A stretch of DNA of 64,000 bases, from positions 66,275,723 to 66,339,722 of the forward strand of contig JAHLJT010009419.1 of the NCBI GenBank assembly GCA_031308135.1. Direction: 5' to 3'. The DNA comes from Acheta domesticus (taxonomy: Eukaryota; Arthropoda; Insecta; Orthoptera; Gryllidae). The notes under the pieces were generated by a model, which made no database searches, was not told where the DNA came from, and saw only the letters and a list, made by a program, of their open reading frames with translations. Shown here in pieces: positions 45,541 through 57,160 of this stretch. Position 1 is the first letter of the stretch. The number at the start of each line of letters is the position of its first letter. A program made the translations under genes and the position numbers.

Positions 45541-47080
45541 CCCATTTAATCCTACATTCTACCCTGAGAGCAATGACAGTGCTTCACATTCGCCTAGAAC
45601 GGCGCCGTCCCATGCAGCCTGGAAGTGATTGTCATCCAAGTTCCATTAGACGAAAAATGAATGTAAATTACCTCGAATTTCAGTTTTTCGGAGAGTTCTA
45701 AAGAATCTCATTTCTGTTCGCAAAAATTCCGACGAGCATTTCTGTCGGGGAATGAAAGGATCCAATATTTACCAACGGGTGTGTTGTGAGGAGTTGGGCT
45801 GGCGGAGGTAGGGGATGAGAGAGTTTGATGAAGCCCTTCGGCGTCAGAAGTTGTCGAATCATCTGTCAGTTCGCCTGTCCCTGTCCTCCGGTGCGATCCA
45901 TTCCAGAGAGCAGTTCTATAGGAAAGAGATTGGGATAAGATGTCTGGCGCGAAATGAAAAAAATTGTGGCTAAGCGGCGGATTCTTTAGTGCAAACCGAT
46001 GCTCTACTCATATTCGCAATTAGTGTGTTCAGTTTTGCTTACAAATAACACACTTACTTTTTATAAATCCTACAAAAACCAATTCGTACCTACATGATGT
46101 ATTGGCAGTTAGTATTTCTAGGATCTGCAATGTGTAATTGAGTATTTGAATAATTTTGTGCAAGGGGAGTCGCCTTATAAGGAACCGCTCACGTCTTCGA
46201 ATATTTTACGTCGTGTGACGTGGAGCACAATTTTTGTGTATACCATTGAGTTTGAACGCAACACAGAAAAGGTTTTACTCCTAAAAATCTAAGAATTTTA
46301 TTGTTCAGGGTAACGTTAAACTCATTATTGAATAGTTTTCAGTAAAAAAAGACACAAGTATTGACAGGTTACGAATTTAATGTTTTACATGAAAAGTCCC
46401 TAAATTTAATAATTTTAAAACGGAAAAATATGATTATTTTAATTTTCAAATTTAAATTTTTGAACTGAAGAATCTCGGACTTTATTACGACTTTACGACC
46501 CGAAAAGGTTATCTATACTTTCATTATGACCCTATACCTGATAATGAAAACAACGTTAGGAATAATTTATTTACATATTTTAAAAAATGTATTAAGTTTA
46601 AAATTTTCACATGCGTGTGCTGCAATATACTGTCGCTATTCTGTCTGTATTTACCAATTACATGTTTATATAAACATATTTTAAAAGCAATGAAAGCAAC
46701 AGAGAAACTGCGACCAAAATGTTTTACATACCCATGAATCACAGCGTACTCAAATATTTCCATTGTAAATATTTACGAGTTTTTGAGAGTAATGTGTTTG
46801 ACGTAAACTGAATGGTATTCACACATCAATACACCATAATGCATTTATATTAACATTAACCTTTGAGTGAGTGCGTTTGCGCATGTATGAGTACGCTCTT
46901 GCTTATAAACGAGCTTCATAAAATTTCAGTGTTTTACGGCACTTGGAAGTTTCTTCATTGCCCGCCGTCTTCCGAGAGTTTCTTTTATTGCTTCTCCACA
47001 ACGCTTCTTTACACAGTGGACGAGGACCGTTGTGCACAAAATTAGCGAAGTCGTAAGTCCGTCACAGAGGCACTCTTTTC
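45540..47080. other. Mixed and AT-rich DNA, nothing recognised
   Basis: Mid-GC up to about 45980, then AT-rich. Frames are short and unrecognised. Confidence 0.4.
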
Positions 47081-47084
47081 GCCC

Positions 47085-47265
47085 ATTGCAGCTCGGCGGC
47101 CCTTTTGCTCGCACTTCCTTTGTTTGCGCCGAACAAAAGGCGGCAGCGGTGGCGGTGGCGTTGGTAGGAACGGTGATAGCCTCAGGGAGGATGGCGCCTC
47201 TAGTGCCGCCGCCACCACCGCCATCGTTGCCGCCGTCGCCAACGAAGCTCTTCCTTTACCATCAC
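47085..47265. promoter_or_regulatory. Small GC-rich patch with CCGCCACC-type runs
   Basis: GC-rich, CpG-containing patch with trinucleotide-like CCGCCGCCACCACCGCC text at 47205-47221 and GGTGGCGGTGGCG near 47149. It may be a weak island or a decayed trinucleotide repeat. Confidence 0.4.
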
Positions 47266-49185
47266 CATGGACTTCACGTCACAGTGGTTAATTCTGGCTT
47301 CAAAGTTGGGCTAAAATCGGAGAACAAAATGTTCCTGGAGACTTAAAACTGCTTTCTATCTGCCCACGCGAGTTCTAATGTGTGTTCATGTGAGTTCATT
47401 TCACTAATTGCGAGAGAAGCTGGTGCTTTAGTTCGCTGGAAGCACTATATAACTAGCCACTCGTTTACTAGTGCAAGTAGTTTCTGCTATACGAAGGCGA
47501 ATATTTCTTTGACTGAATGAGGTCAACACTTGTTGCTCCTGACTTTTTCTCACCATTCAACTTTGTGAAGAGAGGAGACAGAGCTTAAAGGATACTTTAT
47601 GAGCTTACATTTAAAATCAAAAGCAAAAAGATCGAAGGGAAGTTACAGAAGTTATGATATCTAAATTATGTTATCATACGCCAACTTTAATGACGTCTCA
47701 AAAAGTCCGACCACAACGTTTGGAGATTCCTTGCATTTTTACATCGACTAAGGTGTCATAATTAAGAATCAAATGAGAAACCGCATCCAAAAGTTTTGCG
47801 TAATCGTGCGCAACTACCCTGGCCTCGGCCAGGGTGATTCAGTCCTCGTTGCTCATAAAAGACCCTGTGATAGAGTACACCAAGTTACTCATGCGTGCAA
47901 GAGGAAATAGTGTAAACTCTAATAAAATTTTTGAAGAAAAAAGTGTTTTTGTCATTGGTCATATTCTGCAAAAAAGGTAATATAAAGAAAAATATTATTC
48001 CTTATTGCTATTATTACCTATCTATTTAACGAAAATGAAAGGAGCGAGAAAAAAACTATTATTTAAGTGTTATTTAGGATAGTTTATCATATTTGCGTGT
48101 ACAGCCAAAATTTCACATTTTCACCTCATTTAACGAGGGCTCTACAAGAGTTCAAAACGCCGTCCTCGTACGTGAACGAAAGATGGGCATCAACGCTGCA
48201 CGGCCTCCGTGACACATACAAATTCGCTGAGTTATACCTTTATTTCTGCCGCCACGCTTTCAATGCGCCGAAGAAGGTCATCCCGATTCTCGCCTTCGGT
48301 AGTATAAAAGCGGTCTTTCAATAACCCCCAGCTCCAAAAGCGTTGGGAAACTGATACTAAACGCCTCTTCTGCGCAGGAAATGCTTAGGGAATTGAAAAT
48401 GACGTTACAAGTTTCTACTGTGCACATGATGCACCCACTGGAAATGGAAAAGTCTTGATCTCTCTGGATGAATGTTTCACCATACGAGGGACTGAAATGC
48501 GTTGACGTCGCGCGGTATTTGCCTTGTGCTCGTCTCCGGGGCTTCTCGGATAGTATTAGCAATTGAGTTTTCCAGGGAAGTGAGAAACCCTAACGCGAGG
48601 TGAAACCACTAGCTCACTTGCCGTAGCCCCTGTTACACGAGCACAAGCGCATAGTTCAAAGTTAACCGTTAATTACTTACAAAACGAAACGATGAAGGGT
48701 ATCCAATTTTGGCAAATTCAGTTTGTACATTACGTACGGGATAAGGTCCTGGCATATTAGCAACAAGGATTGAATCACCCTGATCTATAGGTGAGCATGT
48801 GTGCAAAACGCAAATATTGAATTAGGTGATTTCAGATATTTTAGTCGTGCGGAAAACGTTACTGAAAAGGGGGCCCAATTTGTAGTAGCCCGATAGTTAT
48901 TAATGTTGGCGCCGGCGTCATGAGTCGAATTACTTAACTGCGCTCCGTGATGTCACGGAAGTAAAGAAATTCGAGACACCACGGATTCGTGGACTGGTGA
49001 CCGTCTGGGAATCCCGTTTACTAAGGGATATAAGGCACTGACTGCGACCTGACGGGACAAAATGTTAACAGAAGATTCCTCTAATACGCTCTATGCCTAA
49101 GAAAGGTTAAGAGATGTGTTGCAAAAATGTTTGCGATAAACGTACAGTCGGTTGGAAGTTGGTGTGGAAATGAGAGAAGTGAGGC
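47265..49185. other. Mixed DNA, nothing firm
   Basis: Contains a perfect palindrome CCCTGGCC-TC-GGCCAGGG at 47817-47834. The 85-codon frame 48067-48324 is read well in mid-GC DNA and is followed by an acceptor-like CTCTTCTGCGCAG (ending near 48378), but it resembles nothing I know and has an opposing frame. Confidence 0.35.
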
Positions 49186-49189
49186 GTCT

Positions 49190-49745
49190 GCTGGTTTCGG
49201 CGCCCTGCGCGCTGCTTCGTGCGGTCTTCTCGCGCCCGTCCTTTGTCCCGCGAGACCCCACTCCTCCCTGCGGCCCCTGCGCTAAGCGCCTGTCGTCGCT
49301 CCGAGACCGCACCATTTGCCTCGCGCCCCGCCCTTCGGCGAGGCGGTCGCCCCAAATCCGCACTCTGCTCCTCGCCTCCATGCCCTTACCCCCTTCCCTG
49401 GCTCTCGCGGCCGCGCCCTTCGACCTAGCCCAGGCGCTGTGCGACGCGGCCCTCGCCCTGCGCCCGTTGTGTTGCGCTCTACACGCTGGGTTCTGTTTTC
49501 ATCCTTCGCTCTATTACATCCTGCCCTTCATTCCTTCGTCGTTTGCGCTTCGTCTTCGACTTGGTACCCTTGGCTCTACGAGTTTCGCCTTGCATCATTG
49601 ATATACGGTCCTGTATCTCTAGCTTCTGCACACGGTTCTCATCGAACGCGCAGTCGCTGTTTGCCGTTGCCTTGCGTCGTCCATGCCACTTGCCTCAGGC
49701 CACCACGCCCTCTGCCGTTCGACTTAAGGCGTGCGCAACGTAATA
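49190..49745. promoter_or_regulatory. C-rich CpG island, member of a pair
   Basis: GC- and CpG-rich with the + strand strongly C-rich. Open frames are Pro/Ala/Arg-rich artefacts. A block TAAGCGCCTGTCGTCGCTC at 49283-49301 is shared with the island at 50380-50800. Confidence 0.5.
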
Positions 49746-50079
49746 AGAGGGGGTAACTTCATTCCTGGGCTCCGTGATTACTTTAAATTTCTTATTTACT
49801 TTTGGCATTTTTTACCTAGAAATAAATAAAACAGTACAAGAAGAATGCAATTATAACTTATATGTATGTATTTGACATGGGTCGATAGTCCTACTTTGCC
49901 GGCGAGCTAGCGACGTCTCTCGTTCCTGGACGTAGTTAAATCCCCATGCTTGGGAGTAAGAGCGACATGTGGTAAACATGACGTTATTCCCTTCAGGCCT
50001 CCTGTAGCCTTCAAGATCCGCCGGCTTGAACTTTTCTTCCTCACATAGCTACAGAACCTGTGACGATTTTAAAGGAAAA

Positions 50080-50163
50080 CTTCAACACTTTGCCTCGACC
50101 GGGAATCGAGTTCGGGGCTACCTCGGGAAGCTAGTGCGCTGCCGTTGAGCAATCTAGAGGCCG
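50080..50163 (-). mobile_element. tRNA-derived SINE head
   Basis: On the minus strand, TTGCTCAACGGCAGCGCACT is an A-box-like start and GAACTCGATTCCCGGTCG a B-box-like end, spaced as in a tRNA. The acceptor and anticodon stems are not convincing, so a SINE head is favoured over a tRNA gene. It is one of the best tRNA-like stretches in the window. Confidence 0.55.
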
Positions 50164-50379
50164 ATTATTACTTTGATAGAATTAATAAATACAAGCGGTT
50201 TTATGTTGAACCATTTACAGCATTGCTAGATGGTTTGGAGAGTCTCTTCCCCAAAAGCGTATCAATTTCTCCAAATTGTCCAGGGGGAAAATAAGGTATT
50301 GATCATATTTTCGCAAATAAAATGTTTTATTACGTAGTGCTGTGGAGCCCCTTTCGTAATTTTCTAGGGGGCCACGCTT

Positions 50380-50800
50380 CTACTGCCCCCTCTTCCTTCT
50401 TGTGCATACGCCTATGCTTCCGAAGGTTGGATTCACTTTGTGTCCGCTCGTTGGCCAGAGAGACCATTCTCTCTGACTCGGGGCCATTCTTTCTCACTCA
50501 CACTGACATCCATGCGCTCGCCTTCCGCTAAGTGTAAGCGTCTGTCGTCGCTCGAAACTCCATTTGCTTTCTGCCTCCGCCTCCGCCCTCTGACGCCGTC
50601 CCACCGCCTGCCCTTTGCCCTGCCCAACTCTTCTCGCCTTCGTCCTCCGCCCTTTGATATGCACCCTTTGCCCTCCACACTTAACCCAACACACTTCGGC
50701 GATCGCCCTGCTCCCTACGCCCTTCATCGACCAGTCTTTCGTCCTCGGCCTTTTGCTTCCGCTGCTCCGCGCCCAAAGCGGATTTACTACTTTCGGATTA
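50380..50800. promoter_or_regulatory. C-rich CpG-bearing island, second of a pair
   Basis: C/T-dominated + strand with CpG. Shares TAAGCGTCTGTCGTCGCTCG (50535-50554) and a following CCATTTGC with the 49.2 kb island. Overlapping frames on both strands (50433-50914) are artefacts of composition. Confidence 0.45.
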
Positions 50801-51285
50801 CGTCTAGTCGTCAAAGCACCAACAAGAATGGGCAACACGTTATTTGATGCCCCGTATTTTGAAGCGGACGTAAGGTTTCCCTGTAAACATCCAGACTTGT
50901 GGCTTACACGCTAGAGTGCTGTTGCATATTCTAGTAGCGTTAAAATATATTTTTCTTACTGACTTGACTTCTCAGTGGTTCATGAAAATCCAGAGTGCAA
51001 GTGTTCCAGAGAAAAAAAGTGGATTTTGAAGTCCAGTGACTAAAACAATTAGAGATCTGCTACTCTAGAAACCTGTAGTACGAATAGGGACGAGATTTTA
51101 ATCACATTGAACATGTTCTTGACGTACATTTCATGTACTGTCTTCACAGTGTCGATTTTATAAAAATATTGAAGACTTAACTACTACTAACTATTAGTAG
51201 CTACGAAACGTAATGTATTAACCGGTGTTGGAATTGCCAAAAGAAAAAATCTAAATTGAACTGATTTCTTCATATTAGACGGAGT
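50800..51285. other. AT-rich DNA, nothing recognised
   Basis: No supportable feature. Confidence 0.4.
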
Positions 51286-51287
51286 AC

Positions 51288-51570
51288 AGTGGCTGAATGG
51301 CAGTATTTGTACCTCTACTGCATGGTTGACTGGGAGAAGGTTCAAGACCCGACAGTGCGGATTTTTCGACAATAAGTACATAGCTGGGTCGAATTTAACT
51401 GTCTGGAACAGATTAATAGTTGTAGGCTATTTTGATTGGTAGTTTACCGTGGTTTCGTCCAACAATACTTGACGAATGCCGGAGCAGTATCCTAACAAAC
51501 GGGCCAGGGACCGCGCGCGATCGTTTATCCTCATCCTTGTTCTTTCCTACCCCCTTTACAAACTCATACA

Positions 51571-51622
<52 letters not shown>

Positions 51623-51632
51623 CATACATTAT

Positions 51633-51682
<50 letters not shown>

Positions 51683-51890
51683 TCACTACACTATCACACG
51701 CGTCGGGAGACCTGCTGGGAGCTTAGAGCTTGAGATACCTGGAGGTGGAATAGCCTGAGAGCCAACGTGCAGGGCGAAGCTGCATTCCAGTGGGAGAGGA
51801 ACCCACCTCCTCTCGGGATATAACACGCCCTAAATTTACGAGAAAATGACAATTATAGTTGACGCGCTCGGAAACTTAATCTCTCAATAT
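51288..51890 (+). mobile_element. SINE family A, copy A5, with microsatellite expansion
   Basis: Head has A-box-like AGTGGCTGAATGGCAG (51288-51303) and B-box-like GGTTCAAGACCC (51339-51350). Family blocks follow: AGTACATAGCTGGGTCGAAT, TTTACCGTGGTTTCGTCC, GACGAATGCCGGAGCAG, CGCGCGCGATCG, and after a large (CA)n(TA)n expansion GGGAGACCTGCTGGGAGCTT (51709-51728) and GACGCGCTCGGAAACTTAAT. The order matches A4. Confidence 0.8.
51566..51680. repeat. Compound microsatellite (CA)n(TA)n
   Basis: A long CA run (51566-51608) merges into two TA runs (51608-51632 and 51638-51679). It sits at the point where other A copies carry only a short T/C/A-rich spacer. The ORFs across it are simple-repeat artefacts. 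Confidence 0.97.
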
Positions 51891-52485
51891 TCACTCTTCA
51901 CATTCGAACTTGACGACGGAAACATTAGCTGTGCATTTTTTGACAAATGCATTAGTAGAAAACTCCAGGCATAAAGCAATTCAAAGATTCTTATGTCTTA
52001 GAACCAGTCTTTTGAAAGTTTTGTAAATATTTGGAATTTTGAAATGTTAAAAAAAATCTCCATGTATTTGAAGAAACGCTCTTCGCCGTTCATATTATAG
52101 TGAAACCGAGTGGAAAAATGATTTTGAAGAAGGGCTTGTCTCGAGAGAAGTTGAGAAACTTTCAGTCTCTCCGAACTCTACCGTAGGATCGCATCCAGGC
52201 GTGGCTTCTTTGGGTTATACTACGGCCTACCGATGCCTCGCAATTTTCGCCTCAATCATTTTCGTTGAGCACCAGCTGTCACTGACACCGAACGCATGGT
52301 GAAATCACGTTGAAGCACGCAGACGCAATTGCCCGGCGACAATGTTTGGTTGTAGGTGCGGTTCAGCCTTCAATCAAAATTTCATCGCATGCGCAATGGA
52401 TGCTTTTTTTTTGACGTGTTTGCTATAAAATGCGTATACTCAGTTTTCAAATCTTTTTTTAAATTATTTTTTTCGGAATTTTCTG
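51890..52485. other. Mixed DNA, nothing recognised
   Basis: No supportable feature. Confidence 0.4.
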
Positions 52486-52489
52486 TCGT

Positions 52490-52705
52490 CGGGTTGTGGA
52501 GGCCAAAGCCCGTGCGCGGTTGTCTACGGCCTTTTCCGCATCGCCCCGTTCGCCCTTTGGCCGCCGCCCCCGCCGCCACCCACGCCCGTGCCCGCGTCGC
52601 CAGGTAACGGCCGCCGCCCGCCCGCCCTCGCGCGCCGCTGTCTCCCTGCAGTAGCCTCCGACGGGCCTGGGGCGTTCGTTTGATGGGAGGTCGCGGGAGA
52701 GCGGG
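52490..52705. promoter_or_regulatory. CpG island
   Basis: CpG-dense block with CCGCCCCCGCCGCC-type text at about 52562. Opposing Arg/Gly-rich frames are artefacts. Confidence 0.45.
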
Positions 52706-52759
52706 CGATTTTCCACGAAGACACACTTGTACAAGGGGAATAATACCCTGTTCACACCA

Positions 52760-52945
52760 ACACTGATGGCCGAGAGCGTAAAGGTCGAGTATCCACAGTG
52801 ATTGTGAGGTCACGGGTTCGATCTCGGCGAGGTGCTGGCAATTTGCTTTATGTGTTTAACATCATTGAGTTTGAGGCGTCTCCTGGAATCGTAGGCAGAG
52901 GGCTCCCATCCGTGGTTTCTCTGATTTCTAAAAAAAACGGAGAAA
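52760..52945 (+). mobile_element. SINE family B, copy B1
   Basis: A-box-like GATGGCCGAGAGCG (52764-52777) and B-box GGGTTCGATCTC (52814-52825). The body shares GTGCTGGCAATTTG, CTCCTGGAATCGTAGGC and CCATCCGTGGTTTCTC with B2 in the same order. Confidence 0.65.
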
Positions 52946-52962
52946 TTGGAAAACGCAACCAA

Positions 52963-53060
52963 GGGTCGTGGCAGCGTAGTGATTAGGAAACATGCTTTCT
53001 AACCTGAGGGACCCGGGTTCATATTCAAGCATGGCTGGGGTTTTTTATCCAATGATGACC
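52963..53060 (+). mobile_element. Second tRNA-like SINE head, different type
   Basis: A-box-like GTGGCAGCGTAGTGATTAGG (52969-52988) and B-box-like GGGTTCATATTCAAGC (53015-53030) with tRNA-like spacing. It follows B1 by a few tens of bases, and its 3' body differs from families A and B. Confidence 0.5.
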
Positions 53061-54055
53061 TATTCAGGGTGATCCTAATATTCACTTAGCCTTCTTTGCA
53101 AATGAATATAACTGGCTTTATTAACAGTAAATATTAGGTAAAAAGGTGTCCGGTTGAAGTATGACGTTTGCCACGCCATCTTCACCCCCACCTCTAGACA
53201 CACGGCCATCTAAGAGAAACCCGTTAGATTCTTCTATACAGAGGGCCTTGGAAGTGGGGATAAAACCAGAAAAATGGTTGAAAGAGGATTCCTAGCCTCA
53301 TCTAACCCTAAGCAGGATAATCCTGCAGGACTGAAAGTGCAAAGGGTAAGAAAATAGAAGTAGTTTGGGCTAGATTGCTGCTTACAATGTTACATGTTGT
53401 GAAGATTTCCTTAAAAGAATTCATTTTTTTGTGAAATATTTTTTGAGAAAAAGGGAAACAAACTTCTGTCCAAGTTTCATTGGGTGAGATGGGATCCTTG
53501 GGAAGGGGGGCCAGAGCTAGTTGGCGGTTATTACAAAAATAAACAATTTTGAGTTATTCAATTCAATTTTGAGTTATTGATTTAACCTAGCATTTATAAT
53601 CATTAAAAGTGACTTGGTATTGTCATAAACGGTTTTTCGTTTCCTAGTAAAATTCGCTACTTTACGCGAACTGTTATGTACATTGGTACTCGAGAAATAT
53701 GTTTTTATATTTTTGCTACTAGTGTAATACTCTACCAAAACAATTTTACACAATGTATGCAACGATTTTGATTCTGATTTTGATCATGTACTACATGTGA
53801 GTACATGACTAATGAATGACGTACAAAGAAAACTAAACATAAAGACCTGATAGTATGACTTTTTTACTGTCCCCAGTGTTACCTATTTAATCACGTTTAA
53901 AAAATAAATCTGTCCCCTTTTGAATACTAATATCTCCAATTTACCTCTTTTCCACCGTCAGTTTTGCCCAGTTATTGTATGAAAAAACGGTTATAACCAG
54001 GGCAGAAAAAGATTAAATCTGTGAAACAAAACAAAACTCGGGATTTTGGTTACAA
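53060..54055. other. Mixed to AT-rich DNA, nothing recognised
   Basis: 53060-53350 may be the body of the preceding SINE. The rest is AT-rich without supportable features. Confidence 0.35.
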
Positions 54056-54064
54056 CCAGTAAAT

Positions 54065-54335
54065 TATTCCCACCCCTGTTGGTGGCGGGCTGGGCGGGCC
54101 GGGGCGGGGCGGGCCGGGGTGGGCGGCGGGCGCTTGAGCTGTGGCCGCCCGGGTGCGCGGGCGAGAGCTCCGCCACAGGGTCTAATTACATCAGCTGGCG
54201 GCCGACAGCCCAGTAATTAGCTGCGAAACAAAACAGGGCGGCCGGGCGGCCCCTCCTCCACGCTCTGCTCTGGGCCCCGGGCGCCCGCTCATCACTTAGC
54301 GAGGAGGAACGCGGCGCTGCAATCAATTTACAGAT
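54065..54335. promoter_or_regulatory. CpG island with inverted homeodomain-type sites
   Basis: GC-rich island whose centre holds CTAATTAC (54182-54189) and its exact reverse complement GTAATTAG (54213-54220), 31 bp centre to centre. An E-box-type CAGCTG (54192-54197) lies next to the first, and a TTAGCTG overlaps the second. A CAATCAATTTACAG word closes the island (about 54320). TAATTA is the known core site of many homeodomain proteins. The island has no coding frame worth reporting. Confidence 0.45.
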
Positions 54336-54975
54336 GGAGCAATATGTAGAATGCTCCAAACGAGAAACGTATTGCGTGGGTTCTGACGCTCTGTCATCGA
54401 TCCAAAAAACGATTAGAATTCTCTAGAATTTTATTTTATATGAAATTTTATTTGAAGAAATGTGAACTATAAAATAGCACCACTTCCATTTCTACAACTG
54501 TTGATATCGCTATTCAATTTGTCGTACATTCGTTTCTCTTAATATCCGCAACTTGTTGCTCGGCTTCAAAACCGGTCTTCTTCGAATCGAATTCGTCTCA
54601 GACAAATGTCAAAGTTTATTTCAATCTGTCGAATGTATGTGGAAGTAATGATATTTGCCTCAGCTCATGTCTCAAGTTTCCAAGAATACAAGAATGGCAA
54701 TTCTCATCTCATCGCCATCGTGTCTCCTCTGGAAAATCCGGCTTCTGTCCGTGTTCGTGCTGGAACTCTTCTCATTGTCTCGCTTCTCTTGTTCTTTCCG
54801 CCTCTCCTGTTCCCTTTTCCCACTCAACCTTCTCTGCGCATTTACTAGGGGCTTGGTTTCCCCTGCGTCGTGCTTTCCCGCCCACTTTTTATTTCCTCGC
54901 CTTGCTGCGAATGTAACCCTGCGGCAGAAATCGGCGATTTTTCGACAGGAAATCTCTTATTGCTAGGCTCCAGTA
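54335..54975. other. Mixed DNA, nothing recognised
   Basis: Short Ser/Leu/Phe-rich frames in C/T-rich text (54606-54966) resemble nothing known. Confidence 0.4.
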
Positions 54976-56150
54976 ACGAAAAGGGGATAAATCTTGTCCG
55001 TAGGTGTAGTAAATAACTTACATGATCTCGTTGTGTACTCAAAACCTACGTTTTACGGGTCCTTCATAACGAAACATTTGTTTACAACAACCGGCCCTTC
55101 GTCAAGCGGTCCGTCCGTTCGACTGTTCGTCGGACGTCTGTCCTCCTGTCCCCTTGTATTGTCGTTCTGCCCTTATCCTCTGTTCGACTGTGGTCAACGC
55201 TCGCTCGTGAACCGTTCAGACGACTTTCCCCAAAATTGATAGTCCACGTCCGATCTGAACGAACGCCTTGCGAGTTTGAAACATATTTTGTTGGGGGAGA
55301 GGGTACTTTACATAAAGTCAGAAAATTTTCAACATTTTTTTCAAGAATGGCTCCACATTTGTTCATTGCACTTTGTCCTCGGATAGCGAAGAGTACAGTT
55401 AAAAATGGTATGGGTCTCATTTTCATTAAAAATCCCTACGTTTTTGAAACTTGCGCAAGGTCAAAATTTTTTTGAGTTCTTCCTACAACTACAGTATTGA
55501 AAATTTCGTTTGAAAGAAATCTTTTGTTAGAAGGCAGAACTTGAAATAAAGTCATGTTCAATTTTTCGAAAATGTGAGTAGTATTGCATGTGAGTAGTAT
55601 ATTAGAGTAATATTGCAAAACTACAATACTGAAGATGTGTTTTTTTTTTTTCTGAAATGAAATCTGTTCTGAAAAATTACATCAGGGTCATGTACGATAT
55701 TTGAAACAAGTAGTATTTGTTGCGTAATTTCTGCTTGAAGTTAATGGAATTTATAAAGAAGCATTTTCTCGAAAGTAGCTCCAACTTTTTCCACGGCTCG
55801 AACAAAGGACGCTTAGAAATGGTGCACGTCTCATTTTCGTTGAACTCTCTGAATTTTCGAAAATTGCAAACGTTAGAAATAATCTGAGAAAGCATGCGAT
55901 GTTGCACCAATACTTGTATAAAAGCATTATTTTTCGCATAACTTTTGCTTGAAATTTGCTTTAAAAAATTCCCCAAACCGCCCCCCAAATTAAAATAACT
56001 CCCAGGCAGGATAGAGCAAATATGACTTAAAATATGGCGCAACTCCCATTTTTGTAGAACTCTCTATTTTTGAAAAATGGGAATGAAAAATAAACTTTGA
56101 AGAAAATTGATGATAGATATTTTTTTCTTAATTATATGGGTTCTTTAAAA
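54975..56150 (-). mobile_element. Family F, copy F3
   Basis: Reverse complement matches F1. It gives CTGAACGGTTCACGAGCGAG and GCGTTGACCACAG (against F1's CGAACGGTTTAGGCGCTAGC and GCGTTGACCGCAG), TTTTGAGTACACAACGAGAT for the tail, and repeated modules with TGTAGTTGTAGGAAGAACTC. The GTCTCATTTTC word recurs at 55413 and 55828. An unfilled TTAA lies at 55399-55402, at the place where F2 carries its insertion. Minus frames such as 55082-55426 are carried by the repeat and broken. Confidence 0.7.
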
Positions 56151-56242
56151 CTGGCACTTGAAATAATGTAAATGAAAATTTGTGAGTTTTTGAAGATTGC
56201 AAATTCAACATTTTTTAGTGTCGGAAATGAGTCTATCTGCGC

Positions 56243-56705
56243 GGCTTATGGCGTAGGGCTAGCGTGGTTGGCGTGAGGAACTGAGTTAACTCTGAGGAAC
56301 TGAGTTAATGACCTCGAATCCTAACGCTGAGAGAAAATCTTTTTTTGGTTGGAAACACTTTCCAGGTTCATGCAGTATTATAATAATGCGTAACCGTTAC
56401 AAACGGACCACGGCCCGCACGCGATCTTTCTCCCTCTTCTTCTACTAACTTCACCCCTTACTTCCACATTACTTGCACAACACTACCACATCCTGGGAGA
56501 TCAGTTGGGGGCTTGAAGCTTGACCCGTCTTGGGAGGTGCCCCGCTGGTGGGAGATACCTGGCCGGAGAAACCTTCACAAGCCGATCTGTAGGTCGGCGC
56601 CAGATCTCCCCATCCAGCGGGAAAATATCACCGCCAAATCATAAGGGCATGTACTACTCTTACAGAACCATGACTTTAGCAGTCGGAATCACTAGTAAAA
56701 CTTGA
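56243..56705 (+). mobile_element. SINE family A, copy A6
   Basis: Eroded head containing a short direct repeat (GAGGAACTGAGTTAA twice, about 56275-56308) and a B-box-like ACCTCGAATCCTA. Family blocks follow: CGGCCCGCACGCGATC, CTGGGAGATCAGTTGGGGGC, GGTGCCCCGCTGGTGGGAGA, TAGGTCGGCGCCAGATCTCC, CATCCAGCGGGAAAATATCA and CGGAATCACTAGTAAAAC. Confidence 0.8.
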
Positions 56706-56749
56706 TACGCTGTTGCGTATTTTATGTGCCACATCTATACTCTTTTCTG

Positions 56750-57160
56750 CCCAGTTTGGTCGTGTCTCGTCCGGTCCGTTCCCTCCTTCCTTTTCTCTGC
56801 ACCTGCCGCCTCGTGAAAAGACGTCCGATTCCGCCGTCCGTCGCGTCTCGTTTCTCTGCGCCCTGGCTCGTCACCCGCCCCCTCTCCCCCCCTGTCCTGT
56901 CACTCCACCAACAGCGACGGACGCCACCCCACCCCGTCACTTTCCGTCTCGGATTCCGTCCGCGCCGTCACACCGCAACTCACGCTGTCCTATCCTCTTT
57001 CGTTTACTGTCCTCGACTACCTTTTTTTTTTAACCCCGCTCGGCTGCTGCTTTTCGTCCTTTCAACATATTTCCGCCCGCACCCCACCCCACTCTGCTCT
57101 CCCCTACCTCCCCCCACACCCCGCCCTCTGCGCTCTGCTGGGCAGATTTCGTGTAAATGG
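56750..57160. promoter_or_regulatory. C-rich CpG-bearing island
   Basis: C/T-dominated + strand with scattered CpG. Frames on both strands (56702-57304) are composition-driven. Texture is very like 300-700, 49.2-49.7 kb and 50.4-50.8 kb. Confidence 0.45.

Noticed and set aside
48067..48324. 85-codon + ORF before an acceptor-like site
   Set aside because: Acceptor lies after, not before, the frame. An opposing frame exists and no family is recognised.
50080..50163. Possible functional tRNA gene on the minus strand
   Set aside because: Pol III boxes are good, but I could not form acceptor and anticodon stems. A SINE head is more likely.
51413..51758. ORFs of 70-108 codons with Thr-His and Ile-Tyr repeats
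   Set aside because: Direct translation of the (CA)n(TA)n microsatellite.
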